Positions 5,824 to 14,250 of a stretch of 64,000 nt of DNA are shown piece after piece. The stretch comes from Exiguobacterium aurantiacum (GTDB lineage: Bacteria > Bacillota > Bacilli > Exiguobacteriales > Exiguobacteriaceae): assembly GCF_001766415.1 (NCBI RefSeq), contig NZ_MKXO01000002.1:1-64000 (forward strand). Direction: 5' to 3'. Under the pieces are notes generated by a model. It made no database searches and had not been told where the DNA came from. It was given only the letters and a program-made list of their open reading frames with translations. Made by a program: the position numbers and the translations under genes. Numbering within the stretch: position 1 is the stretch's first letter; the number at the start of each line of letters is the position of its first letter.

Positions 5824-8597
5824 AACATTACACATTGAACTGGGATACGTATAAACAACTGGCGCGAACGGCGGTCGCCGAAGGGGCTGTCCTCTTAAAG
5901 AACGAACAGACGCTGCCGATCGAGGCGGGGACGACCGTGTCCGTGTTCGGTCGCAGCCAATTCAACTACTATAAGAGCGGGACCGGCTCAGGAGGGATGG
6001 TCAACGTCTCCCACGTGACGAGTCCGCTCGAGGCGCTCCAAGCGAGTGAAGGCATCCAGCTGAACGAGTCGCTCCTTCAAACGTATGAGGCGTGGGTCGA
6101 AGAAAACCCGTTCGACAAAGGTGTCGGCTGGGCCGGCGAACCGTGGTCACAGCCGGAGATGGCCGTCACGGACGCGCTCGTCGCGGAAGCGGCAGCCAAG
6201 TCAGATATGGCGCTCATCATGATCGGGCGTACGGCGGGTGAGGACCGTGACAACACGGCCGACCCGGGCAGCTACTTGTTGACCGAGATCGAGAACGAGT
6301 TGATCGAGAAAGTGTCGAAGGCGTTTACGAAGACGGCCGTCGTCTTGAACGTCGGCAACATCATCGACATGAAGTGGGCGACGGATTATGAGCCGAGCGC
6401 GATTCTTTATGCATGGCAAGGGGGATTAGAAGGTGGGACGGGACTCGTCGATGTACTCACAGGCAAAGTCAGCCCGTCCGGCAAGTTGACAGACACGATC
6501 GCCCGGTCGATTGACGACTATCCGTCGACGAAAAACTTCGGTCACGCCGACAAAGGAATTTATCAAGAAGATATTTATGTCGGCTATCGCTATTTCGAGA
6601 CGTTCGCGAAAGACGAGGTGCTCTATCCATTCGGTTTCGGGTTGTCGTATACAAGTTTCAGCACGGAAGTCGTTGAAGCGAGCGAACAGAACAGTTTGAT
6701 TACGATCAACGTCGCGGTGACGAACACCGGGGCAGTTGACGGGAAAGAAGTCGTCCAGTTGTATGTCGAGAAGCCGCAAGGCGTCCTCGGTAACCCGGCG
6801 CGCGCCCTCGTCGCGTTCGATAAGACAGGTCTGCTTGCACCAGGAGAGCGGCAAACGCTCGAATTCTCCGTCCCGGTCACGGACTTTGCGAGCTATGACG
6901 ATCGTGGCGTCACCGGACACGCATCGAGCTTTGTCTTAGAAGCCGGGACGTACCGGATTCATGCTGGGACGGACGTACGTTCAGCCGTCGCGGTCTTCGA
7001 CTATGAGCTCGCCGAACTACAAGTCGTCGAGACGCTCAGCGAGAACATGGCGCCGGTCACACCGTTTGACCGCATCAAGCCGGTCGCAAGCGGCCAAGGA
7101 TATGAAGTCAGCTACGAAGCAACACCGCTGCGCCAGGTTGACGTTGAGGCACGTTATCTCGCCGAACGTCCGATGCAGCGCCATCAGACAAGCGACAACG
7201 GCTTGAAGCTGACGGACGTCTATCACGGGAAAGCCGAGCTTGAGACGTTCCTCGACCAGTTGACGGATGAGGACCTCGCCTGCATCGTCCGCGGACAAGG
7301 TATGAACTCACCCCGCGTGACACCAGGGACGGCCGCCGCGTTCGGCGGCGTGTCGGACCGTTTGAACGAGCTCGACATTCCGGCCGCTTGTTGCGCGGAC
7401 GGTCCGTCTGGTATCCGGATGGACATCGGCACGAAGGCGTTTGCGTTGCCGAACGGGACGCTGTTGGCGTCAAGCTTCAACGTGGCGTTGATCGAAGACC
7501 TGTTCGAGATGACGGGACTCGAGATGCGGAAAAACCGCGTCGACACGTTGCTCGGACCAGGGATGAACATCCATCGTAATCCGCTCAACGGACGGAACTT
7601 CGAGTACTTCTCGGAAGATCCGCACGTGACGGGCAAGATGGCGATCGCCCAGTTGAACGGGATGCACCGCGTCGGCGTGACCGGTACGCTCAAACACTTC
7701 AGCGCCAACAACCAAGAAGCGCACCGCCACGACATCGACTCGGTCGTCTCGGAACGGGCGTTGCGCGAGATTTATTTGAAAGGGTTCGAGATGGCGGTCA
7801 AAGAAGGTAAGGCGACGTCGATCATGACGACGTACGGTGCCGTCAACGGCGTCTGGACGGCCGGGCTATATGATCAGAACACACGTGTCCTTCGCGACGA
7901 GTGGGGCTTTGAAGGCATCGTCATGACCGACTGGTGGGCGAAAGTGAACCACCATGAAGATGAGCCGGCGAACCGTCAGAACACGGCGGCGATGGTCCAG
8001 TCGCAGAACGACTTGTACATGGTCGTCGACCGTCCGGATACGAACTCGTTCGACGACAATACGGGAGCGGCACTCGCTGCCGGTACGTTGACGCGGGCGG
8101 AACTGTTGCGGAGTGCGGCGAACATTTGCCGCTTTGTCTTTAAGTCTCCGGCGATGGAGCGTCTGCTAGGGCTTCATGACGGTTCAGTCGAAGTGATCGG
8201 ACTCAACGAAGAAGCAGGACAAGCGATTGATTTCGATGTGACGTATCAGCATCTCGCGAACGGTGAGAGCGTCAGCTTACTTGATGCGGACACATCGACG
8301 GGAAACACGCACGTCTTCGCCGTATCGGTCGATGAGACGGGCACGTACGACGTGACAATCACGGCCCGTTCGGAAGCAGGAGAGCTCGCCCAGATGCCGG
8401 TGACGCTATTTGCGAACAACATCCCGGGTCCGACGTTCACGTTTAACGGAACGGGCGGGGAATGGGTGACGCAGACGAAGCAACTGTTCTTCTTGAACCA
8501 ACACAACTACTTGCAACTCTATTTCGCACTCGGTGGCCTTGACGTGAAAGACATCACGTTCACGCTCGCTGACTCGTTCAGCATGAAGAATGGATAA
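5820..8597 (+). CDS. Glycoside hydrolase family 3 protein with permuted domain order
   Basis: A 925-residue beta-glycosidase whose domains are in the reverse of the usual GH3 order. Residues 1-280 are the alpha/beta sandwich that is normally second (GAVLLKNEQTLPIE near the N-terminus), about 280-390 are the fibronectin-III-like domain (entered through YPFGFGLSYTSF), and about 470-780 are the TIM barrel with KHFSANN and the nucleophile aspartate in VMTDWWA (D704). A further 120 residues follow. This permuted order is known in some bacterial GH3 beta-glucosidases (for example from rumen bacteria). It has no signal peptide, so the substrate is probably an imported oligosaccharide. It is translationally coupled to the esterase upstream. 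Confidence 0.88.
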   Translation: MKHYTLNWDTYKQLARTAVAEGAVLLKNEQTLPIEAGTTVSVFGRSQFNYYKSGTGSGGMVNVSHVTSPLEALQASEGIQLNESLLQTYEAWVEENPFDKGVGWAGEPWSQPEMAVTDALVAEAAAKSDMALIMIGRTAGEDRDNTADPGSYLLTEIENELIEKVSKAFTKTAVVLNVGNIIDMKWATDYEPSAILYAWQGGLEGGTGLVDVLTGKVSPSGKLTDTIARSIDDYPSTKNFGHADKGIYQEDIYVGYRYFETFAKDEVLYPFGFGLSYTSFSTEVVEASEQNSLITINVAVTNTGAVDGKEVVQLYVEKPQGVLGNPARALVAFDKTGLLAPGERQTLEFSVPVTDFASYDDRGVTGHASSFVLEAGTYRIHAGTDVRSAVAVFDYELAELQVVETLSENMAPVTPFDRIKPVASGQGYEVSYEATPLRQVDVEARYLAERPMQRHQTSDNGLKLTDVYHGKAELETFLDQLTDEDLACIVRGQGMNSPRVTPGTAAAFGGVSDRLNELDIPAACCADGPSGIRMDIGTKAFALPNGTLLASSFNVALIEDLFEMTGLEMRKNRVDTLLGPGMNIHRNPLNGRNFEYFSEDPHVTGKMAIAQLNGMHRVGVTGTLKHFSANNQEAHRHDIDSVVSERALREIYLKGFEMAVKEGKATSIMTTYGAVNGVWTAGLYDQNTRVLRDEWGFEGIVMTDWWAKVNHHEDEPANRQNTAAMVQSQNDLYMVVDRPDTNSFDDNTGAALAAGTLTRAELLRSAANICRFVFKSPAMERLLGLHDGSVEVIGLNEEAGQAIDFDVTYQHLANGESVSLLDADTSTGNTHVFAVSVDETGTYDVTITARSEAGELAQMPVTLFANNIPGPTFTFNGTGGEWVTQTKQLFFLNQHNYLQLYFALGGLDVKDITFTLADSFSMKNG

Positions 8598-8602
8598 TTG
8601 AA

Positions 8603-8636
8603 AAACGCCGTCTCGGAAACGAGGCGGCGTTCTTTA
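8603..8636. terminator. Bidirectional terminator between GH3 and the HepT operon
   Basis: A 12-bp stem (8605-8616 with 8621-8632) and GAAA tetraloop, flanked by A-run and T-rich sequence on the respective sides. It serves both convergent transcription units. Confidence 0.8.
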
Positions 8637-9086
8637 TATGCGTTCAAGTGATTTTACGGCGTGACGTAACGTCTCGGCCTCTTCATTCTCCCATCCGTTC
8701 CGGTCGATCGCGTTGAGAAGCTGGTATGTCGTTTTGATGAGGGCCTGTTTCAGCTCTTCGATCAATACAGTTCCCATGAGCACGTGACGTGTATCACTGC
8801 CTACGTATAGGAGTTCGGCCTCTGTCGCGTTCACTTTTCTCGCAATCACATCGTCTCGTCCGTCCATAAAGGAGAATGAATACTTTTCGTGTAGTGGCGC
8901 GGATAAAAGGGCACGACAACTGTCAATCCACCATTTCAAGACGATGACGACAAAATCGGACCATCCTTGGCCAGGGAAATATATATAAGAGTCAATAATG
9001 AAGGAGATATCACCGACGATTTGAGTTTCATAAGTTAAAGAGTCGACATTTAGTTCGATTGAGATTTGTTCGCCCATGACTGTCAC
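8634..9086 (-). CDS. Hypothetical protein coupled to HepT/MntA
   Basis: A 150-residue soluble protein that I do not recognise. The frame opens with GTG at 9086, whose last two bases overlap the TGA stop of hepT (GTGA). An ATG at 9077 is an alternative start. Neither has a good ribosome site, so translation probably depends on coupling to hepT. The sequence alternates beta-like segments (residues 5-35) with a Trp-rich helix (KWWIDSCRALL) and ends in an amphipathic helix. Its position as third gene of the toxin-antitoxin operon is the only functional clue. Confidence 0.65.
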   Translation of the reverse strand: MTVMGEQISIELNVDSLTYETQIVGDISFIIDSYIYFPGQGWSDFVVIVLKWWIDSCRALLSAPLHEKYSFSFMDGRDDVIARKVNATEAELLYVGSDTRHVLMGTVLIEELKQALIKTTYQLLNAIDRNGWENEEAETLRHAVKSLERI

Positions 9087-9490
9087 AGATCTAATTGGAG
9101 AATGATTTTTGTGAACGTTTTAAAATCATCGATGTGCTTTTCGAGAATCGCTTCAAGAATTTCGAGTTGGAGTGCTTGGTAGTCGTGGACGGCGATATTA
9201 CGGAATCCGACCATGTTCATGAGCGTCTTCGCTAAGGCACTATCAATGATACCTGCTTCCTCGAGCATGATGAACCCGTCCCGGCTCGCTTTGGGTACGC
9301 CCAACTTCTTTTGACTGACTAGGTACATCGCGATATCGATACTCGCTTCACAGGCGCGTTGGATGTTGAGAATGATACTGTCTTGCTTCGTGAAATCGTT
9401 TAGGTGATCTGGATTATCGTCATACACGTCATGGATTCGCTGAAGACAGCGCTCGATTGTCGTCACTTTGTTCAACACAACATCATTCAT
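9083..9490 (-). CDS. hepT: HepT-like ribonuclease toxin (type VII toxin-antitoxin)
   Basis: A HEPN-fold toxin of the DUF86/HepT family, about 135 residues. The signature R-x4-H-x-Y is present as RNIAVHDY; the Arg and His form the ribonuclease site, and the Tyr is the residue AMPylated by the partner in characterised HepT/MntA pairs. The start chosen is the ATG at 9490, because AGAGGAAG sits 8 nt upstream; a GTG nine bases earlier is closer to that site than usual. It overlaps the end of the antitoxin gene by 8 bp and the next gene by 3-4 bp, giving a tightly coupled three-gene operon. Confidence 0.85.
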   Translation of the reverse strand: MNDVVLNKVTTIERCLQRIHDVYDDNPDHLNDFTKQDSIILNIQRACEASIDIAMYLVSQKKLGVPKASRDGFIMLEEAGIIDSALAKTLMNMVGFRNIAVHDYQALQLEILEAILEKHIDDFKTFTKIILQLDL

Positions 9491-9890
9491 CGAATACACT
9501 TCCTCTAGCTTTGATTTCTTTCAAGACGATGTCTCGTTGTTCGTTCAATTCGGCATACATCCGAAAGGCTTTCATCTGTTGTCGCGTAAATTCGTTCTGA
9601 TCTTGAATCGATAATGGAACGCCCTCTGAGAAAATTTGCATGGCAAAGACGGTGTCGACTTCACGGATATCGATCAAGTCGACGTCTCGCCCGCATAGAA
9701 GCGCTAATTCGCTCGCCAAGGCAAAGCGATTATATGGTGAGAGTCGCTTCTGACCGAAGTATGCTAAATCGACATCACTATCCTCACGATCTGTTCCTTT
9801 GGCGAATGACCCGAATAACAAGATGAAATCAGCGTCGGTCTCACGTTGAATCGTTTCAGCGACAGCTTGTTTTACTTTTTCAGAAATCAA
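9483..9890 (-). CDS. mntA: MntA-like nucleotidyltransferase antitoxin
   Basis: A 135-residue minimal nucleotidyltransferase. The metal-binding signature is intact: FGSFAKGTDREDSDVDLAYF (G-S-F then D-x-D, about residues 25-44), with a third acidic residue in the RDVDLID segment (about 69-75). In the family, MntA inactivates HepT by transferring AMP to the tyrosine of the R-x4-H-x-Y motif. Translation begins at a TTG (9890) behind a very strong GAGGAGGTGAGAGA site. It is first in the operon mntA-hepT-hypothetical, the usual order for type VII systems. The operon's codon usage resembles its neighbours less than the GH genes do, hinting at transfer. Confidence 0.85.
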   Translation of the reverse strand: MISEKVKQAVAETIQRETDADFILLFGSFAKGTDREDSDVDLAYFGQKRLSPYNRFALASELALLCGRDVDLIDIREVDTVFAMQIFSEGVPLSIQDQNEFTRQQMKAFRMYAELNEQRDIVLKEIKARGSVFDE

Positions 9891-10019
9891 TCTCTCACCT
9901 CCTCATCTCATTATACGCCCTGTTGTGTCGGCCTGAACATTCATTCCATCAGAAAAAATGAACCATAGTCGGGTATATACTCGTATAGAGGACAACAGAC
10001 ATAAATTGGAGGGATGACG

Positions 10020-10511
10020 ATGAACACGCTTTACATGAAACAGAAAGTCTTCAGCTTGCGCGGACGGTTCACGATCAAGGACGCGGATGAAAACGATATG
10101 TATTTCGTCGAAGGGAGCTTTATGAAGCTGCCGAAGTCGTTCACCATCTCGGACAAGGATGGGCGGGAGATCACGACCATTACGAAAAAGACATTCAGCT
10201 TCTTACCGAAGTTTTACGTCGATGTCGAGGGTGAGGAGACGATGACGATCTCAAAAGAGTTCACCTTCTTCAAACCGCGTTATACGATTGACGCAGCAGG
10301 GATTGAAATCGATGGTGACTGGTGGGATATGGACTTCGAGGTGACACAGAACGGGCAAGTCATCGGCAGCGTCCAGAAGAAATGGTTGTCATGGGGCGAC
10401 ACGTATGAGATTCAAGTGATCGATGAGACGATGGAGCACATGCTCATCTCGATCGTCGTTGCCATCGATTGTGTGAAATCAGATCAAGCGGCAGCGAGTG
10501 CGGCCACATAA
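10020..10511 (+). CDS. LURP-one-related/YxjI-like protein
   Basis: A 163-residue protein of the LURP-one/YxjI (tubby-like beta-barrel) family, recognised from the opening MNTLYMKQKVFSLRGRFTIKD and repeated short beta-strand pairs (SFTISDKDGREITTI, FYVDVEG, YTIDAAG). The role in bacteria is unknown; it is usually cytosolic. Two ATGs (10014 and 10020) follow GGAGGG; the second has the proper 6-nt spacing and is chosen. It is followed after 13 bp by a Nudix gene and then the broken DUF1349 gene on the same strand. Confidence 0.85.
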   Translation: MNTLYMKQKVFSLRGRFTIKDADENDMYFVEGSFMKLPKSFTISDKDGREITTITKKTFSFLPKFYVDVEGEETMTISKEFTFFKPRYTIDAAGIEIDGDWWDMDFEVTQNGQVIGSVQKKWLSWGDTYEIQVIDETMEHMLISIVVAIDCVKSDQAAASAAT

Positions 10512-10524
10512 AGGGGATTGAACG

Positions 10525-11067
10525 ATGGAGTTTTGGGACGTCTATAACGTTGACCGAGAAAAGACAGGGCGGACGTGGCAGCGGGGCAATCGTCTCGAGA
10601 ATGGCGATTACCATCTTGTCATCCACGTCTGTATCTTTAACAAGGATGGGCAGATGTTGATTCAACAGCGCCAACCGTTCAAAGACGGCTGGTCGAACAT
10701 GTGGGACATCACGGTAGGCGGCAGTGCCATGGTCGGCGATACGAGTCAACAGGCGGCGATGCGCGAGCTTGAAGAAGAGATCGGTCTGACACTAGACTTA
10801 ACAGACACGCGACCACATTTGACGATCAACTTTGACGAAGGGTTCGACGACATCTATCTTGTCGAAATGGATGTCGATTTGAATAAGTTGACGCTTCAAG
10901 AATCAGAAGTGCAGGCGGTGCAGTGGGCGGATGAGGCGACCATCCTCGACATGATCCGGTCAGGAGAATTCATCCCGTACCACGAACCGATGATTCCACT
11001 TTTGTTCGCGATGCGAGGCCAATGGGGAGGAATCAATCGTGTGGCAGTAGTACACGTGGATCAATGA
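10525..11067 (+). CDS. Nudix hydrolase (IPP-isomerase-like subgroup)
   Basis: A 180-residue Nudix enzyme that probably hydrolyses a nucleoside-diphosphate-linked substrate. The Nudix box is visible at about residues 72-94 (GSAMVGD, then the RELEEEIGL helix). The first conserved glutamate of G-x5-E is an aspartate here, while the catalytic REUxEExGU part is complete. The N-terminal WDVYNVDREKTG segment resembles the YfcD/isopentenyl-diphosphate-isomerase-like Nudix branch. The ribosome site is AAAGGGG. The last 29 bases overlap the start of the DUF1349 reading frame (GTG at 11039). Confidence 0.88.
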   Translation: MEFWDVYNVDREKTGRTWQRGNRLENGDYHLVIHVCIFNKDGQMLIQQRQPFKDGWSNMWDITVGGSAMVGDTSQQAAMRELEEEIGLTLDLTDTRPHLTINFDEGFDDIYLVEMDVDLNKLTLQESEVQAVQWADEATILDMIRSGEFIPYHEPMIPLLFAMRGQWGGINRVAVVHVDQ

Positions 11068-11611
11068 GCCGAGAGCAACAGACGTACAGGAGAGACTCAC
11101 CTTCCAAACAGAAGCCGACACCGACTTTTGGCGGAACACCCATTATGGGTTCAACCGGATGACGGCGCACGCCTTGGTGAAGGACATATCGGCCAAGCGC
11201 TTCACGTGCCAGGCAACGATTGAGATGAAGCCGAGCCATACATACGACCAGGCCGGCATTTTGTTGTATGCGAATGACGACCATTGGCTCAAGACGTCGG
11301 TCGAGTATATCCCGGATGGACCGTCACACCTTGGGGCCGTCGTCACGTCCTTTGGTTACTCGGATTGGTCGACGCGGGACTTTTCGAACGAAGAAGTGAA
11401 CGGACCATTGACGTTCGAGCTCGTCTACACAGACGGTGATGTCGAGGTGTTCTTCGAATATGGGGACGGCAGGCGTGAACAACTAAGAATCGCCCATCTC
11501 CATGACGTGTCGACGTTACGCGTCGGACCGTACGCCTGTAGTCCGGATACGGAGGCGCTTGGATTCAAAGTCACGATTTCAGATTGGACAGTCATCGAAG
11601 AATTGACCTAA
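11039..11611 (+). pseudogene. DUF1349 family gene interrupted by an amber stop at codon 4
   Basis: The frame from GTG 11039 (site GGGGAGG at 11024-11030) reads V-W-Q-stop-Y-T-W-I-N-E-P and then continues open to the stop at 11609-11611. It is homologous to DUF1349 concanavalin-like proteins throughout: DTDFWRNTHYGF, QAGILLY, WLKTSVEY, SVVTSFGYSDW-type segments. The fourth codon is TAG (11048-11050), so the product cannot be made from the normal start. The next in-frame ATG is only at 11159, after the conserved FWRNTHYGF strand. Either this is a fresh nonsense mutation, a sequencing error, or translation starts at an unusual codon. Confidence 0.7.
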
Positions 11612-11668
11612 TTCATAGGTTGATTCTTTTTTTCTTTATTTCATTTTCATTTCACTTCAAGAAAATGG

Positions 11669-11698
11669 TTGAATCTAGGTAGACGAAAAAAATATAAT
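11669..11698 (+). promoter_or_regulatory. Sigma-A promoter of the GH16 glucanase gene
   Basis: TTGAAT (11669-11674), 18-bp spacer, TATAAT (11693-11698). The cre-like palindromes begin 9 bp downstream of the -10, where bound CcpA would block initiation or elongation. Confidence 0.6.
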
Positions 11699-11706
11699 AG
11701 AACTAA

Positions 11707-11732
11707 CGAAAGCGCTTTCGGAAAACGCTTTC
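11707..11732. promoter_or_regulatory. Tandem cre sites (CcpA operators)
   Basis: CGAAAGCGCTTTCG (11707-11720, perfect palindrome) is directly followed by GAAAACGCTTTC (11721-11732). Both match the catabolite responsive element core. They overlap the expected transcription start of the glucanase gene, so glucose repression by CcpA is expected. Confidence 0.7.
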
Positions 11733-11812
11733 AATTTGGTGCGTAGCTTTAGAGTTGAGGCAGGGACGGTTTTCGTGTGTCTGCCTTCATTTATGTCAAA
11801 GGAGGGATTTTG

Positions 11813-14203
11813 ATGAAGAAATGGGTAGCACTTGCTCTCGGTACCGGACTTGTCTTGTCAGCCGCACAAGGCGCATCTGCCGAAAAGCCAGAGAAAAAAG
11901 ACAATACGAAATGGAAGCTCGTCTGGGCGGATGAGTTCAGCAAGAAAGAAATCGACCAGGCAAAATGGAATTTCGATACGGGGAACTGGTTGAAAGATAA
12001 CGACGGTAATCCGGTCGCACCGGGTTGGGGAAACAATGAGAAGCAATTTTATACGGACAAAAACGAAAACGCTTTCGTAAAAGACGGCAAGCTCGTCATC
12101 CGCGCCAAACGGGAACAAACGATGGATGAACTCGGGACGTATGACTTTACGTCGGCGAAGCTGACGACGAAAGGCAAGTTCAGTAAAACATACGGTCGCT
12201 ATGAGATGCGGGCAAAACTACCGACAGGGAAAGGCTTGTGGCCGGCGTTTTGGATGTTGCCGGAACAAGACCGGTACGGTGCCTGGGCATCGTCTGGCGA
12301 AATCGACATCATGGAATCATGGGGCAGCCAGCCTGACAAAGTCGCTGGGACGATTCACTATGGCGAGAACTGGCCGAACAACAAATATACAGGCAAAGAT
12401 TATCACTTTGAAGAAGGTGACGGCATCAATCAATGGCATACATATGCCGTCGAGTGGGAGCCTGGCGAGTTGCGCTGGTACGTTGATGGAGAGCTCTATC
12501 AGACGCAAAACGACTGGTACTCGAAAGGGTTGAACCAGGCGACGAAGTACAGCTACCCAGCGCCGTTTGACCAAAACTTCTACCTGGTGATGAACTTGGC
12601 CGTCGGCGGTTGGTTTGACGGGGACGTCGATGCGACGACACCGTTCCCGGCCGAGATGGAAGTCGATTACGTTCGTGTGTTCGATTTACAGAACCGCGAC
12701 TACCGCAAGGCGGTCGAACCGGTGTACACGGACGAAGAAATCGTATTGCCCGACGGAGCGAAACAACCGTCTGAAGACGGAAACCTCGTCTACGACCAAG
12801 ATTACACGGAGCCGATCACGACCGTGACGAACGGTTCGCAAGCGCTCGATCCGACGTACTGGAACTATGTGGCCTTGCCAGACTTTGGCGGCGTCGGGAC
12901 GGTTGATGTCATCGAACAAGCAGGCTCACGCTTTGCCGACATCTCGATCACTCAAGCCGGCAGTCAGCCATATTCGCACCAATTGATTCAAAACGTCTCA
13001 CTCGGTAAAGGCGGACACTATAAAGTGACGTTCGACGCGAGTGCCGATTCGGCCCGTTCGATCGCCGTGAAAGTCGGCGGCGGACCAGACCGCGGCTACG
13101 CGAAATACTCGGATGAAGGTTCATTCGATTTGACGACAGACGTACAGACATATTCGATGACGTTTGATATGACAGAAGACACGGACCTTGCGGCGCGTCT
13201 CGAGTTCAACATGGGACTTAGCACGTCAGGCGTTCAAATCGGGAACGTCCGTGTCGAACAAGCCGAACGTGCAGCACTTGACCCGAACGCGACGAAACCA
13301 GCGCTCGGCGACGGGAACTTGGTCTACAACGGAACGTTTGACCAAGGCGCGATGGACCGCTTGACATACTGGCAGTTCGACCCGGGCGCAACGAAAGGGA
13401 CGGCTACAGTTGACGAGAAGTTGCGTCACTTCAAGTTCGTGACGAACCCGAAAAAGGGCGAACCGGCAACGCTCGTCCAAAACGGGATTCAACTGACGGA
13501 AGGTCATGACTACGTGTTGCGCTTTAAAGCGAGAGCGGAACGCATCAAAGCACTTCAAGTCGGTTTGAATGGAGCGGACGGCAACGCGTATCTCCCGCTT
13601 CAAGACGTCGCGTTGACGCGCGAGTTTGAAACGATCGAGATCCCGTTCACGATGGGACAAGCGACGGACCTGTTGAGCCAGCTCCAGTTCGTACTCGGTT
13701 CGGCGAAAGGCTCAATTGAGCTTGACGACGTCAAACTGTTCGATGTGACACCGATCGCGATCGACCCGTCTCCGCTGAAGAACGGATCGTTCACGGACGG
13801 GTTGACACATTGGGGCTCTTACGTGCACTTCGATGCGCAAGCCGCGGTTGAAGCGGTGAACGAAGCCGCTCAAATCTCGATCGGGCAAGAAGGACAGGAA
13901 CCTTGGAGCGTCTTGCTTGAGCAAGGCGGTCTTGAACTGCACCAGGGACAGACGTACGTCGTCCGTTTCGATGCTTCTTCGACAGTCGCGCGCAACATGG
14001 AAGTGACGGTCGAGAACGCGGCGTATACGCGTTACTTGAGCCAAATCGTTCAAGTCGGACCTGAGACGAAAACGTATGAGTTTGAGCTCACGATGGGTCA
14101 AACCGATATGACAGGATTGAAATTCTTGCTCGGACGCACGGACGGTTCACCGCTCGGTGCGCACGATGTGACGATTGATAATGTCAGTGTGACAACGAAA
14201 TAA
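11813..14203 (+). CDS. Secreted GH16 endo-beta-1,3-glucanase with three carbohydrate-binding modules
   Basis: A 796-residue secreted laminarinase-type enzyme cleaving beta-1,3- or mixed-linked glucans. The ATG at 11813 follows AAAGGAGG; an upstream ATG at 11777 lacks a site. Residues 1-24 are a signal peptide ending ASA. The GH16 domain covers about 30-290, with the catalytic E-I-D-I-M-E (nucleophile E163, acid/base E168) and the flanking WPAFWMLP. Three CBM4/9-like modules follow (starting about 322, 498 and 655), each opening with a G-N-L-V-Y or L-x-N-G-S-F motif and ending in a V-x-I-D/G-N-V strand. There is no sortase or SLH anchor. Regulation by CcpA is likely, from the upstream cre pair. 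Confidence 0.92.
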   Translation: MKKWVALALGTGLVLSAAQGASAEKPEKKDNTKWKLVWADEFSKKEIDQAKWNFDTGNWLKDNDGNPVAPGWGNNEKQFYTDKNENAFVKDGKLVIRAKREQTMDELGTYDFTSAKLTTKGKFSKTYGRYEMRAKLPTGKGLWPAFWMLPEQDRYGAWASSGEIDIMESWGSQPDKVAGTIHYGENWPNNKYTGKDYHFEEGDGINQWHTYAVEWEPGELRWYVDGELYQTQNDWYSKGLNQATKYSYPAPFDQNFYLVMNLAVGGWFDGDVDATTPFPAEMEVDYVRVFDLQNRDYRKAVEPVYTDEEIVLPDGAKQPSEDGNLVYDQDYTEPITTVTNGSQALDPTYWNYVALPDFGGVGTVDVIEQAGSRFADISITQAGSQPYSHQLIQNVSLGKGGHYKVTFDASADSARSIAVKVGGGPDRGYAKYSDEGSFDLTTDVQTYSMTFDMTEDTDLAARLEFNMGLSTSGVQIGNVRVEQAERAALDPNATKPALGDGNLVYNGTFDQGAMDRLTYWQFDPGATKGTATVDEKLRHFKFVTNPKKGEPATLVQNGIQLTEGHDYVLRFKARAERIKALQVGLNGADGNAYLPLQDVALTREFETIEIPFTMGQATDLLSQLQFVLGSAKGSIELDDVKLFDVTPIAIDPSPLKNGSFTDGLTHWGSYVHFDAQAAVEAVNEAAQISIGQEGQEPWSVLLEQGGLELHQGQTYVVRFDASSTVARNMEVTVENAAYTRYLSQIVQVGPETKTYEFELTMGQTDMTGLKFLLGRTDGSPLGAHDVTIDNVSVTTK
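12064..12077. promoter_or_regulatory. Intragenic cre-like palindrome in the GH16 gene
   Basis: CGAAAACGCTTTCG inside the first 270 bp of the coding sequence, encoding part of the NENAFVK segment. Intragenic cre sites acting as roadblocks are well known in Bacillus. Here it would add to the pair at the promoter. Confidence 0.45.
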
Positions 14204-14210
14204 TGTAAAC

Positions 14211-14243
14211 AAGGAGCGTCTCGACATTTTCGAGGCGCTCCTT
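14211..14243. terminator. Bidirectional terminator between GH16 and mprF
   Basis: A 14-bp stem (14211-14224 with 14230-14243, one G-T pair) and 5-nt loop between the convergent glucanase and mprF genes. Confidence 0.75.
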
Positions 14244-14250
14244 TCGCGTG

